The notes: generated by a model not told the origin, from the letters alone. Positions 7,944-17,011 are shown, counted from the stretch's first letter. The stretch is DNA of 64,000 bases from Bradyrhizobium sacchari (GCF_002068095.1 NZ_LWIG01000007.1:331536-395535), one strand, 5' to 3'. Program-made: numbers and translations.

Positions 7944-8922
7944 ATGGCAGCTGATCGATCCCTTACCGCAGTCGTCTTCTCTGGCGGCCTCGGGCTCGGC
8001 GGCTATCATGGCGGCGCATTCGAAGCCCTAATACCTGCCTCGCCTTCGATCGACTGGTTGGCAGGCTCGTCGGCGGGCGCGATCACGGCTGCGCTGATCG
8101 CGGGAAGCGCAAGCGCCGATCGCATCGGGACTCTCCGAAGCTATTGGCGGGGATCAGGCAGTGCGTCTGCAGCGCCAGATGTCAGCCGCCATCCTGCGCC
8201 TGGCTGAGCGCGATCAATACCCGCTTGTTCGGCCATGCCGGCTTCTTTCATCCCCGCTTGCCGATTTCGATCTCGCGCTTCGGCGGCTTTTACGACCTCG
8301 GTCCAACGCGCGAACGCCTCAGGCAATTGATCGATTTCGGCCGTCTCAACGACGGAGATCCGCGGATTACCCTTTGTGCCACCGACGTCGAAAGCGGCGA
8401 CGCCGTGCTCTTCGACTCCGCGTCGGACCGGATCGACATGGACCACATCCTGGCGAGCTGCGGCTTTCTCCCCGAGTTCGCGCCGGTTCAGATCGCCGGC
8501 AGGTGGCTCGGAGATGGCGGATTCTCGCTGAACGCGCCATTTGACCCGGTTCTCGAAAGCGCGGCCTCGCTCCGCCTCTATGTGATCGATCTCTTTGCGC
8601 GCGACGGTAAAGTTCCGGACGGCATCGAGGCCGCGGCCGAACGAAAGAGCGACCTGACTTTCGGCAACCAGACCTTTCAGCGACTTGGCCACGCCCTCGA
8701 AGCCCGCCGACTACGCGCCGAATTGAAGGGCCTAGCGCACGACGACAGGGTCTATCTCCTGAGCTACCGGCCGGGCCTCGAAGAAGCTGGTCCCGAAAAA
8801 TCCTTCGACCTGTCGGAATCCGCCATGCGCAACGATGGCGAGCCGGCTTTCTGGACATGCTCCATGCCGCGAGCCTCACTCCCGCCGGCAACGGAATTTG
8901 CAGCGTGCGGCGGCGCTCGTGA
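7944..8922 (+). pseudogene. Patatin-like phospholipase, frameshifted
   Basis: The first frame (7944-8150) has the patatin oxyanion loop GLGLGGYHGGAFEAL and the nucleophile elbow GSSAGA. The frame then shifts near 8150, and the second (to about 8840) carries FFHPRLPISISRFGGFYDL and the catalytic Asp in LGDGGFSLNAP. A second shift near 8840 is needed to reach the natural-looking end (GFLDMLHAASLTPAGNG, stop at 8922). Ser-Asp dyad motifs are both still readable, but the gene is split into at least three frames and should not make enzyme. Confidence 0.8.
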
Positions 8923-8963
8923 AATTACGCCACACCAAAGATCAAGCCGCTCTGCAGCGGGGG

Positions 8964-9080
8964 TCAATTGCCGAGGGCAAGCAAAGTGGGCCACATCGTT
9001 GCAAGGAGCCAGAGCATCAGCCCGAACCCGGCCCATATGCCCATCAACGTAAAGACTCGCTGGACGTAGTGCAGTGTCAT
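8964..9080 (-). CDS. Candidate membrane microprotein (38 aa)
   Basis: A minus-strand frame of 38 residues beginning MTLHYVQRVFTLMGIWAGFG and continuing LMLWLLATMWPTLLALGN. It is one long hydrophobic helix with a short polar N-terminus, as expected for a single-pass microprotein. It lies just after the decayed patatin gene, on the other strand. Support comes only from its composition. Confidence 0.4.
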   Translation of the reverse strand: MTLHYVQRVFTLMGIWAGFGLMLWLLATMWPTLLALGN

Positions 9081-9378
9081 GCCTTCGATAACTGGCGGGG
9101 TGAGGGCCGGAGTCGCCTATCCCCAGGGAATCAACATCGCGTAGGATCACACGGCAAGCTGACATCGACCTTACAGCGCAAGCAACGATGGCGCGCCGGG
9201 ATCTCGGGCGGTGTTCGTCACCGCCACAGCCGACGGGCATGAGCCGCCAGCCGCTGTCGCTTGCGCGTCCTCTGTGATCTGGCTTTCCACACCCACGACG
9301 AGCAGTAGCCCGCGCGCGTCCCGCGGCCCAAGGGATTGATAATTTTGACTCTGCGCGACCATCGGCATCGTTGGGCGA

Positions 9379-9665
9379 ATGCCTCGCCCTATACGACGCC
9401 ACACCCCAACCCACGCCGACGGCCGGCCGCGCAAGATCACGTTCGGCCAGAGCGCGAGATGGGCTTGCGGTGCATCCTGGTCTACTGCCATTGCGGCCAC
9501 CACGTTGCGCTGGATGCGGAACGCTGGCCGGACGAAATGCGGCTGTCCGACCTCAAGCCGCGGTTCGTCTGCTAAGGCTGCGGATCACGCAGCGCCGACG
9601 TTCGGCCGGACGTTGAGCGGGGTGATCCGCGGCGTGCGATTATGGGCCACTACAGCGGCCGCTAG
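9379..9665 (+). pseudogene. Zinc-ribbon-like small protein, broken
   Basis: The pieces match a common rhizobial small protein: an N-terminal ADGRPRKITFGQ in one frame, then GLRCILVYCHCGHHVALDAERWP, DEMRLSDLKPRFVC in another, then an in-frame stop exactly inside the second CxxC (C-stop-GC), then GCGSRSADVRPDVE to a natural stop at 9665. One frameshift near 9450 and one nonsense codon at about 9573 kill the gene. The Cys pairs suggest the ancestor bound zinc. Confidence 0.6.
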
Positions 9666-9682
9666 CATGAGATCAGCGAGTC

Positions 9683-9750
9683 GGCCCCGGCCGGCATGCC
9701 ATTTTGGGGGTAAGCCGGGGCCGCTGCGCTTGGTCTCGGTTGCACCAAGC
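9683..9750 (+). ncRNA. Two-hairpin structured leader, copy A
   Basis: Hairpin 1 pairs GGCCCCGGC with GCCGGGGCC (9683-9722). Hairpin 2 pairs GCTTGGT with ACCAAGC (9728-9750). The same two hairpins in the same order precede the paralogous small gene on the minus strand (16930-17011), although loop sequences differ. Both copies also share a block with CGCTTTCGCAC and an ATAGGCAAATGC block between hairpins and gene. Conserved pairing with changed loops suggests a transcribed structured RNA or leader for the gene at 9896; transcription itself is not shown by the sequence. Confidence 0.45.
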
Positions 9751-9895
9751 AGAGGCGAGCCTACCGACAGGCGAACGGCCACTCTGTTCGCTTTCGCACA
9801 GTCCGTTGCCTATTTTTCCCCATCTGATTCAGATAGGCAAATGCAGCCGGGACATGAGCGGCGTACTCGCCACCTCCGCAGGTGATTGAGAGGCG

Positions 9896-10084
9896 ATGGT
9901 GAGTGAAAGCGCGCGGCCAGCGAACAGATTTCTCATTCGCATGGGGGGCGTGGGTTGGATGGTTTACGATCGAGAGCGCCGGGGTCCGGCACTGATCGGC
10001 AGCGACTTGGCAGCGAGTTTGACGCGGGAGCAGGCCGAGCGAGCGTATGACATCCTTGTTGGCTCAGCAGGCGACTCTGAATAG
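9896..10084 (+). CDS. Small conserved protein, paralogue A
   Basis: A 62-residue protein with core RMGGVGWMVYDRERRGPALI followed by LTREQAERAYDILVGS. The paralogue at 16546-16761 has the same core with a few changes, plus a shared upstream leader, so the pair arose by duplication. The pattern (a Trp-Met-Val-Tyr-Asp strand, an invariant RGPA turn, a C-terminal helix) belongs to a family of small Bradyrhizobium proteins whose role I do not know. Likely start ATG at 9896. Confidence 0.65.
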   Translation: MVSESARPANRFLIRMGGVGWMVYDRERRGPALIGSDLAASLTREQAERAYDILVGSAGDSE

Positions 10085-10131
10085 GTTCTCGCCGGCCAGC
10101 TTGTGCCGCTAGTGCGGAGAGGAGCGCTGAG

Positions 10132-10405
10132 TTGAACTTGACCGATGAACGTGCCTTCGCCGACCCGGAAACCGCCGCGCGCAAGCTGGTGGAGATCGCC
10201 GCCGCCACGCCGGCCGTGCAGGACGGCCGGATCTACATCGAGCGGATCAACGCGCAATTCGTGGCCCTCTTGAAAGACAGCCGCGGCCATCTGGAGTTTG
10301 GCGCCGGCATCAACTTTGCGCATCGGACGCGGCTGGCTTTGGATGTACGAAAGCGGCACCGATGTGAAGCCGATGCCGCCGGGCCAAGTTCTATTGGGAC
10401 AGTAG
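10132..10405 (+). pseudogene. Small rhizobial protein, frameshifted
   Basis: The frame starts MNLTDERAFADPETAARKLV and continues through QDGRIYIERINAQFVALL. At about 10318 the family-like continuation IGRGWLWMYESGTDVKP moves to another frame and runs to a stop at 10403-10405. The original frame goes on as Arg-rich noise. A one-base indel therefore broke a gene of about 90 codons. The family is common in Bradyrhizobium; function unknown. Confidence 0.55.
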
Positions 10406-10526
10406 GAACTGAGAGTTCCCGCCGCCGTTGGTTCCGGCTGGCTTCCATCCGAGCTGGCGGATCGGCCCCGGCCTATTTGCGTCGAAACCCCAGTCGGGGC
10501 CGACACCCCTCTCGCTTCGAGGCCAC

Positions 10527-10726
10527 GATGAAATGCACCACCTGTCGCCGATACCGGTTGTGTCTGCGAGAACCATCCTGATCGTCCCTGGGAAGGTCCG
10601 CAGGCCTGCAGCTGCGGTGGCGCCGGCGCGCCCTGCCCGGTCTGCAACGTCCCGGCCGATGGCGAGACATCGCGCATGCCCGAGGGCTTCCGGGTCGAGC
10701 TAGACCAGGATGGCTGGCGGCACTGA
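10527..10726 (+). pseudogene. Cys-rich zinc-ribbon small protein, frameshifted
   Basis: Begins MKCTTCR, then shifts frame near 10555 to give GCVCENHPDRPWEG, ACSCGGAGAPCPVCN and the acidic tail ending DGWRH at 10726. The CxxC, CxC and CxxC pairs mark a small zinc-binding protein family that is frequent in Bradyrhizobium. One indel separates the first Cys pair from the rest. Confidence 0.55.
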
Positions 10727-10881
10727 GCCACCGCCGTAAGTCGGACCGGCGACACCTGAGCTAGACTCCGGCATCGGCCAACGCCTCCGGGGCTATCTCT
10801 TCGCTAGCGGAACGGCGATAAATTTGCCGAGTTTTCCCGTTGGGCCCATGTTTGTGATGCGTGGGCCAGAAGGTGACTTGT

Positions 10882-10920
10882 GCCCCAGCTCACTTGTCCT
10901 TGGTGAGTTGGGGCTTTTTT
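10882..10920 (+). terminator. Rho-independent terminator-like hairpin
   Basis: GCCCCAGCTCAC pairs with GTGAGTTGGGGC (one G-U) around an 8-base loop and is followed directly by six T. It is a textbook terminator on the plus strand. No intact gene ends just before it, so it either belongs to the decayed genes upstream or to an unrecognised small RNA in 10730-10880. Confidence 0.8.
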
Positions 10921-11262
10921 CATTCGATCCCACGTCCCTGGGATTCGTTTGCCGCGTTGCCGCCAGCCAATAGTGTACAGTCAGTCCAAGTATCCTTGCG
11001 GATCCGGCCGCGTAGGAAATTATGCAACGGGAGCCCGGTTGCGGGCTGCGCCGAACGGCCTCAGCATCCGAGCCAGCCCCGGAAAAAGCTTGAGGCCGTT
11101 TTGCGTCTCCTCAAAAACCTGTGGCATGGCCATTGTCAAAGCTAGGCTGACTGGGATTTCAGTGCTCAGTCCGGGAATGAAAGTAAGCGCTGTTCAGCGG
11201 CCACCTACCCGATGACGGGGTGATCTGCGAGTCTGCGGTTCGGTTCGACCGTTAGGCTTAGA

Positions 11263-11691
11263 ATGGACACAGTGCATACTGCTATCACGGAGCCGGTGCG
11301 ACGGCTTGAGGTCTTCACCGGAGCCGGCCGTCGGCGGAAGTGGAGCGACGAGGACAAGGCGCGGATCGTCGCGGAGATCGTGGCGAGTGGCGACTCGGTG
11401 TGTTCCGTGGCTCGACGGCATGGATTGTCGCCGCAGCAGCTGTTTGGCTGGCGGCGTCAGTTGCGAGAAGCCGTTGGCGGTCATTCCGAAGCGGACGAAG
11501 TGCAGTTTGTGCCGGCGGTGGTGGACGCCGTGGTGCCGGTGCCGACCGCTCACCGGGAGCGCAGAGCGGTGCGCAAGGCAGATAGCGGGATCATCGAGAT
11601 CGAAGTCGACGGCATCACGATCCGGGCCGGTCGTGGTGCGGACACGGCGATGATTGCGTCGATCGTCCAGGCGCTGAAGGCGAGCCGGTGA
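11263..11691 (+). CDS. tnpA: IS66 TnpA accessory protein
   Basis: A 142-residue IS66-type TnpA (IS3/OrfA-like HTH protein). An HTH lies at about residues 28-63 (KARIVAEIVASGDSVCSVAR, RHGLSPQQLFGWRRQ) and a C-terminal segment has IEIEVDGITIRAGRGAD, typical of this family. It is the first gene of the element, and its stop overlaps the GTG start of tnpB (GTGA), so translation is coupled. Confidence 0.9.
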   Translation: MDTVHTAITEPVRRLEVFTGAGRRRKWSDEDKARIVAEIVASGDSVCSVARRHGLSPQQLFGWRRQLREAVGGHSEADEVQFVPAVVDAVVPVPTAHRERRAVRKADSGIIEIEVDGITIRAGRGADTAMIASIVQALKASR

Positions 11692-12044
11692 TCGGTCCGT
11701 CGGGTGCGGTCCGGGTGATGGTGGCGACCAAACCGGTAGACTTCCGCAAGGGAATGGAGGGGCTTGCGACCCTGGTGCGCGAGAGCATGGGGGCTGACCC
11801 ATTCTCGGGAGCTGTCTATGTGTTCAGGGCCAAGCGGGCGGATCGGATCAAGCTGGTGTTCTGGGACGGAACGGGTTTGTGTCTGTTCGCCAAGAGGCTC
11901 GAGGATGGAATCTTCCGCTGGCCGAAGATCGAGGACGGTGTGATGCGTCTGTCGGCGGCGCAATTGTCGGCGCTGCTGGAGGGGCTCGACTGGCGGCTTG
12001 TGCATGAAGCACGGGAGACGCCGGCGCCAACACAAGCGGGATAG
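11688..12044 (+). CDS. tnpB: IS66 TnpB (Orf2) protein
   Basis: A 118-residue IS66 Orf2 protein starting with GTG. Typical family motifs are VMVATKPVDFRKGMEGL, PFSGAVYVFRAKRADRIK and LVFWDGTGLCLFAKRLE. It is needed for IS66 transposition in known elements, although its biochemical role is not settled. It lies between tnpA (4-nt overlap) and tnpC (74-nt gap) and appears intact. Confidence 0.92.
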   Translation: MIGPSGAVRVMVATKPVDFRKGMEGLATLVRESMGADPFSGAVYVFRAKRADRIKLVFWDGTGLCLFAKRLEDGIFRWPKIEDGVMRLSAAQLSALLEGLDWRLVHEARETPAPTQAG

Positions 12045-12118
12045 TTGTTGGCGGCGCTGCGGCGAAGTGAATCAGGAGCGTCGGACGCGTCGCCAGATGG
12101 CGGCGAATATGCTCTGAA

Positions 12119-13645
12119 TTGGGTGTGAGCGAGGCCCTGCCTGACGATCCCGAGACGCTGAAAGCGATGCTGCTTGCCGAACGTTGCGAGAGCGAACGGC
12201 TGCGTCAGATCATCAAGGAATTGCAGCGGCATCGATTTGGCCGGCGGGCAGAGACGCTGCCTGAAGATCAAATGCTGCTGGGCCTCGAAGACGTCGAGCA
12301 GGTCGCAGCGTACAGCGAGACGGCACAGGACGTGAGCACGCCTGAAGGCCGTGAGGCGCGGGCTCGCAAGCGCCGCGGCAACCGTGGTGCCTTGCCGACG
12401 CACCTGCCGCGGATCGAGGTCGTCGTCGACATCGAGGACAAGACCTGTCCCTGCTGCCAGGGCGAGTTGCACCGGATCGGCGAGGATCGAAGCGAGCGGC
12501 TGGACCTGGTCCCAGCGCAGTTCCGGATCCTCGTGACCCGGCGTCCCAAATACGCCTGCCGGGCTTGCGAGGACGGCATCATGCAGGCGCCGGCCCCCGC
12601 CCGGCTGATCGAGGGCGGACTGCCGACTGAAGCCACCGTCGCCCAGGTCCTGGTCTCCAAATATGCCGATCACCTGCCGCTCTACCGGCAGGCCCAGATT
12701 TACGCTCGCCAGGGCATTGAGCTCGATCGTTCGACGCTGGCGGACTGGGTGGGGCAGGCAGCCTTCCACCTGCGTCCGTTGCATGAACGCGTCCTTGGCA
12801 AGCTCAGGCAACGGCCAAAGCTGTTCGCCGACGAGACGACGATGCCGGTGCTCGATCCCGGCCGCGGGCGCACCAAGACCGGTCAGCTCTGGGCCTATGC
12901 GGCGGACGACCGGCCATGGGGCGGCGCTGATCCGCCGTGCGTCGCCTATGTCTATGCGCCGGATCGCAAAGCCGACCGACCGATCGCCCATCTTGCAGGC
13001 TTCAAGGGGATCCTGCAGGTCGATGGCTATGCCGGCTATGGCAAGCTCGCCGAGCGTGGCGAGGTTCAGCTCGCATTCTGTTGGTCGCATATGCGGCGTA
13101 ACTTCTACGAACTTGCCACACCCGGTCCCGCGCCCATCGCAAACGAGGCGCTTCAGCACATCGCCGAGTTCTACGCGATCGAGAAGGACATCCGTGGCCG
13201 CAGCGCCGAGGAGCGCCGCCTCGTCCGGCAGCAGAAGAGCCGGCCGCTGGCAGAAGCCTTCGAACGGTGGCTCCGCGCGAAGCTCGCGCTGATCAGCCAA
13301 AAGGGCAAGTTGGCCGACGCCATCCGCTATGCGCTCTCACGCTGGGAGGGCCTGACGCGCTTCATCAATGATGGCCGTGTCGAGCTCGACAACAACGCCG
13401 TCGAGCGCTCGATCCGTCCGATCACGCTGAACCGGAAGAATGCGCTGTTCGCAGGTTCCGACGGCGGCGCCGAGCATTGGGCCATCATCGCCTCCCTGGT
13501 CGAAACCTGTAAGCTGAACGACGTCGATCCACTCGCTTATCTGACCGACGCCCTCACCAGGATCGTCAACGGCCATCCAAACAGCGACATCGATCAGCTG
13601 CTTCCGTGGGCCTATTGCCGTCACGACCTCAAAGCCGTGGCCTGA
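12119..13645 (+). CDS. tnpC: IS66 DDE transposase TnpC
   Basis: A 508-residue IS66 transposase, with TTG or the nearby GTG as start. In order: an N-terminal coiled region with ELQRHRFGRRAE, a zinc-binding segment CPCCQGELHRIGE with YACRACEDG, and the DDE catalytic core with FADETTMPVLDPG, LQVDGYAGYGKL and NNAVERSIRP supplying Asp, Asp and Glu. The Cys pairs and core are complete, so the element could be active. Very long open frames on the opposite strand are codon-bias shadows. Confidence 0.95.
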   Translation: MGVSEALPDDPETLKAMLLAERCESERLRQIIKELQRHRFGRRAETLPEDQMLLGLEDVEQVAAYSETAQDVSTPEGREARARKRRGNRGALPTHLPRIEVVVDIEDKTCPCCQGELHRIGEDRSERLDLVPAQFRILVTRRPKYACRACEDGIMQAPAPARLIEGGLPTEATVAQVLVSKYADHLPLYRQAQIYARQGIELDRSTLADWVGQAAFHLRPLHERVLGKLRQRPKLFADETTMPVLDPGRGRTKTGQLWAYAADDRPWGGADPPCVAYVYAPDRKADRPIAHLAGFKGILQVDGYAGYGKLAERGEVQLAFCWSHMRRNFYELATPGPAPIANEALQHIAEFYAIEKDIRGRSAEERRLVRQQKSRPLAEAFERWLRAKLALISQKGKLADAIRYALSRWEGLTRFINDGRVELDNNAVERSIRPITLNRKNALFAGSDGGAEHWAIIASLVETCKLNDVDPLAYLTDALTRIVNGHPNSDIDQLLPWAYCRHDLKAVA

Positions 13646-13784
13646 GAACGACGCTTACGAATGAAACGCTGCCGGGACTTTTATTTCGAGCCCGGCAGCG
13701 TTCGAACCGTCGTGCGCCTTCCGCTGATTGATAATTGCCAGATCTTCCCCGCGGGTAAGAAATCCTCAATCTTGAAATGCATTA

Positions 13785-14210
13785 TTGAAGTTTATGAAAG
13801 CAGAAGGGTCGCGCGTCAGACGCCATTCGATTTTCAATCAACACCACCGACAGTTTCTCGATCGACTACGTGACCTTGAGTGGGTGGCGAACTCCAAGTT
13901 GGAAGACAGACCCAAAACAAAGCTCACCCTCATTCGCAACGGATGGATGGAGAGGCGGTCGTCAGAAACCGGTATCGAGTATCGCCCTCGCGGCGGTGCT
14001 CCGCAAATACGACGCAAAATCCTGGTGCGCGGCGGCACCTTCGAGGCGGTGGAGGGCAAGGCGCGCGACCGCAACATCGTGATCGAATTCAAGGACTACG
14101 AAACCGCGCTCGCCTGCTAATACACCAAGGCGAGGGCGCTGCGCGCGGGCGCCGTGGACATCGATATTATTGTGATCGAAGGCTACGACGGCCCGCAGCC
14201 CACGGATTGA
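13785..14210 (+). pseudogene. Composite remnant: HTH-like fragment joined to DUF1330 end
   Basis: The first ~65 codons read FLDRLRDLEWVANSKLEDRP, LTLIRNGWMERRSSETGIEYR, resembling the end of a winged-helix-like small protein. They run into a DUF1330-like piece, ILVRGGTFEAVEGKARDRNI, VIEFKDYETALAC. An in-frame TAA at 14118-14120 interrupts it, and the same frame then resumes as KARALRAG and IIVIEGYDGPQP to a stop at 14210. Two unrelated gene ends have been joined and then decayed. Confidence 0.5.
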
Positions 14211-14286
14211 GCCCCGCTTTGGCGGCGCGCACCACGCAGCTGAGTTTTGCCTCGTTGGTCGTTCGCACCGCCGAATGTCTCCTTCT

Positions 14287-15774
14287 GGCCGATTTTGTTG
14301 CAAAAGTCGGCTGTAGCCGACGGATGCCTGTCGGCCATTCGGTAAGGCCGACCGGCTTTGATCCGCCGACCTAACGCTCTCGACGCAACTCCTACGCTAC
14401 GCAATGCAGAAAGCATGAGCGGGTGGTGGTCGCGCAACGAACGACGCGAGGCGCCTTAGATTTTGAGCGATGGCAGCCAGAACAAACTCGTCCTGGGCGC
14501 CTCGTGGGCCACGAAGCCGAAGCCGACCAAGCCTCAGGATGCGCTTCAAGTGTGCAAACTGCATCTCGATCTTCTTGCGCTGACGTCGCGACGTCTCGAA
14601 GCCCTCGGTGCCAGCGAACGACCGGGCGACGTCCCGGGCGTGCTCATGTATGTCGCGCGGGATCTTGCGCGATGGTTCTTTTGGACAGCACTGCGGTTTA
14701 AGCGGGCATGCGTCGCAGTCGCGCTTGCTCGCACGATACAGAAGCGTTTTGCCCTCGTGCACGGTGCTCCGCTCGTCCCGAGCCGCTTTCCGCCCGGGCA
14801 GTGGTAGACGTCGCTGGTCGGATCATATCGAAAGTCACTGCGTGAGAAGGTGCCGTCATCTCGCTTCGACTTGTCGAACACGGGGATATGTGGCGCGATG
14901 CCCTTCTCCTCGACTAGCCAGTTCAGCATCGGAGCAGCCCCGTAAGCGGTATTCCCGGCAAGCCGCTCCGGCTGGAGACCAAAGCGCTCCTCTGTTCGTT
15001 CGATCATTGTGCTCGCCGCTCCGACCTCGGCCTGGCGAATGGAGCGGGGCGCCTCAACATCAACGATGGCGCCGAACTTCACGTCGTGATAATTGTCGGA
15101 GTATGCGAAGAATGCTGGTCCCTTGTGAGCTCCGGTCCACTGGGCCGCGGAATCGGACAGCGAGATGAACTTCGGGACAACGTCGCTGGCCGCGCCCCAT
15201 GCCGTATCGTCGAGGGTTGCCAGATACTCCTTCACCGCGCGGCTTGACGTCGCCGGATCGCAAACCTTCGCCACCAACCAGACCGGCCACAATGCACGCC
15301 TCGACGATATGTTCGAATACGCGACGAACGACATCTCCCTCGCGGAAGCGCTCATTGCGGGCCCGCGAGAAAGTCGAATGATCCGGGATGGCATCCTCGA
15401 TACCGAGCTTGCAGAACCACCGATAGGCGAGGTTCACCTGCACTTCACGGCAGAGCAGCCGCTCCGAGCGGATCGCGAAGACATACCCCACGATCAGCAT
15501 CCGGATCATCAGCTCCGGATCGATCGACGGGCGACCAATGGACGAATAATGAGGAGCTAGTTCGCTGCGAAGCCAAGACAGATCGAGAGCAGTGTCGATC
15601 TTCCGCACCAGATGATCTTCGGGAACCGCGTGGCTGAGATGAAACTCTTAGAACAGTTGACCTTGGTCACTCTTCAGACGGCCCATCATGGATCGACCTC
15701 GTCGCGATTCGCGTCAACACAACGGAATCACGCCTGCCGGCTCGTCTCAACTGACTTTTGCAACAAAATCGGCC
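14287..15774 (-). mobile_element. IS1182-like insertion sequence, inactive
   Basis: A perfect 22-bp inverted repeat forms the ends (14287-14308 and 15753-15774; the unit reads GGCCGATTTTGTTGCAAAAG and ends TC). The outer GGCC is itself a palindrome, so the exact ends and the target duplication cannot be fixed. The transposase inside is on the minus strand and carries a stop and frameshifts. Confidence 0.85.
14397..15689 (-). pseudogene. IS1182/IS5-type transposase, broken
   Basis: Reads from a Met at 15689 (MMGRLKSDQGQLF), hits a stop where Tyr is expected (LF-stop-EFHLSH), then resumes with LDLSWLRSELAPHYSSIGRP, LMIRMLIVGYVFAIRSERL and DHSTFSRARNERFRE. A frameshift follows near 15370. The middle has FAYSDNYHDVKFGAIVDVEA, and the C-terminal part (14397-14762), in yet another frame, has CDACPLKPQCCP and QRKKIEMQFAHLKRIL. 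One nonsense codon and at least two frameshifts make it dead. Confidence 0.88.
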
Positions 15775-15785
15775 CTTAGCGGTCC

Positions 15786-16202
15786 TCAGTCTTCAACGCC
15801 GTGATGTCTGCTTTCAGGGGTGGAACAGACTGGCGCTGGGTTTATGAAGGCTCCGCCCCGGCAGGAACTGGACGGGCCCTGCTGTGTCGGACGGCAACTC
15901 AGTGTCGTGATTTTCCCGTCATCATTAAAGGCTAAGACTGCCTGCACTACGTTTTCCCCGCTGATGAACGAGATTATTGCGCCACCGTGCGAGGGCTGAA
16001 GATTGTCCAGCTCCGCAGCTGGGTGTCTCTGCAGATGGATAGCCCAGTAATCTCGCAGGTTTTCTCTGCCGGAGATCGCCAATTGGTCACAATCGCAGTA
16101 GACCACGGCATCTTCGGCGTACATTTCGAGTATCGCTTCGACATCGCCTGCACGGTAAGCATCAAGCCAGTCGACGGCAGCGGCCAGCGGGTCAAAAGCC
16201 AT
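15786..16202 (-). CDS. NTF2/SnoaL-like domain protein
   Basis: A 138-residue protein starting MAFDPLAAAVDWLDAYRAGD, followed by VEAILEMYAEDAVVYCDCDQ, SGRENLRDYWAIHLQRHPAA and a beta-rich C-terminal half. This is the cone-shaped NTF2/SnoaL fold (helix with WLxAYxxGD, then AILxMYAxDA). Members include small isomerases, hydrolases and pure binding proteins, so no reaction can be named. An upstream in-frame Met exists, but the fold begins at 16202. The last ~25 residues are Ser/Pro-rich and less typical, so the end may be altered. Confidence 0.7.
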   Translation of the reverse strand: MAFDPLAAAVDWLDAYRAGDVEAILEMYAEDAVVYCDCDQLAISGRENLRDYWAIHLQRHPAAELDNLQPSHGGAIISFISGENVVQAVLAFNDDGKITTLSCRPTQQGPSSSCRGGAFINPAPVCSTPESRHHGVED

Positions 16203-16545
16203 ACAAGCACCTTCATTCCAGAAGCAGAGATTTGGCCGGGGGCCCGGCTGTGTCTTCGCCAATCGATCCGGAATTTTTTGACGCTCGCTCGCCTAAACCA
16301 ATATGCCGAGTGCCATAGGGCGGATACTTATCCGCTGGCCCGTGATGCTGGCCCATTCGGAAACCCGCATGGGCGGTCCCGGATTCGAATAAGGCTCGGT
16401 TCTTAGACCCTGTGTCTAAAAGTCCAGTGTGCACCGGCAAACTGGTAATAGCCTCGAACCTAGACATTTGCCGCGCCGAGGGAGCCGATGCTATCGCAGC
16501 AATCGAACACTCTCTGGAGATGCTGAAGGCGCGAGTACTTTCTGC

Positions 16546-16761
16546 TCAACGTTCTAGATTGAACTCTTGCGAACCGCGTTCGGGTCCATCTGAGCCAACC
16601 AGGATTTCGTATGCTCGCTCTGCCTGCTCCCGTGTCAAATTGGCTATCCAGTCGGTGCCCAGGAGCGCTGGGCCTTTCCGCTCTCGGTCGTAAACCATCC
16701 AACCAACGCGGCCCATCCGCACGACAAATCTGCCCGACGCCGGACTCATCGCACTTGCCAT
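16546..16761 (-). CDS. Small conserved protein, paralogue B
   Basis: A 71-residue protein starting MASAMSPASGRFVVRMGRVG, then WMVYDRERKGPALLGTDW and LTREQAERAYEILVGSDG. It is the inverted paralogue of the gene at 9896-10084 and has a longer C-terminal tail. The upstream region (16762-17011) contains the same CGCTTTCGCAC block, the ATAGGCAAATGC block and the two conserved hairpins, so the duplicated unit covers about 0.4 kb. An upstream Met (16794) is possible but is not supported by the paralogue. Confidence 0.65.
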   Translation of the reverse strand: MASAMSPASGRFVVRMGRVGWMVYDRERKGPALLGTDWIANLTREQAERAYEILVGSDGPERGSQEFNLER

Positions 16762-16929
16762 ACAACAGCCCCCATCACTTCCTGCGTCTGCCAAATACGC
16801 CGTCGTCGACTATTCCCCGCATTTGCCTATGTGAATCGCCACAACATTCGAGCGCCAAACAGATATTCCTGGCGGGAACAGTGCGAAAGCGGACAGAGCA
16901 CCCGTCGGTCCGATAGTAGCCTCACCTCC

Positions 16930-17011
16930 GCTTGGTGCAACCGACCAAGCACCTCCAGTCGCGGCCCCGGCCTACTGTCCTTCAGCAGCATGTCCCTGCC
17001 TGGCCGGGGCC
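16930..17011 (-). ncRNA. Two-hairpin structured leader, copy B
   Basis: On the minus strand GGCCCCGGCC pairs with GGCCGGGGCC (17011-16963), followed by GCTTGGT with ACCAAGC (16950-16930). It is the inverted copy of the structure at 9683-9750. Stems are kept, whereas the first loop differs in length and sequence. Both lie about 150 bp upstream of paralogous genes. This is compatible with a leader RNA or a small RNA family; no promoter or terminator was identified. Confidence 0.45.

Larger units (their letters stand above)
11183..13658 (+). mobile_element. IS66-family insertion sequence, complete
   Basis: The ends are imperfect inverted repeats starting GTAAGCG (left GTAAGCGCTGTTCAGCGGCC, right GTAAGCGTCGTTCTCAGGCC on the opposite strand). 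An 8-bp direct repeat GAATGAAA flanks the element at 11175-11182 and 13659-13666, the target-duplication length expected for IS66. All three genes tnpA, tnpB and tnpC are open. The clean duplication and intact genes point to a fairly recent insertion. Confidence 0.95.

Noticed and set aside
11816..13300. 494-residue open frame on the minus strand across tnpB and tnpC
   Set aside because: It runs antisense to clear IS66 genes, has no family-like motifs and is the usual long shadow of GC-rich codons.
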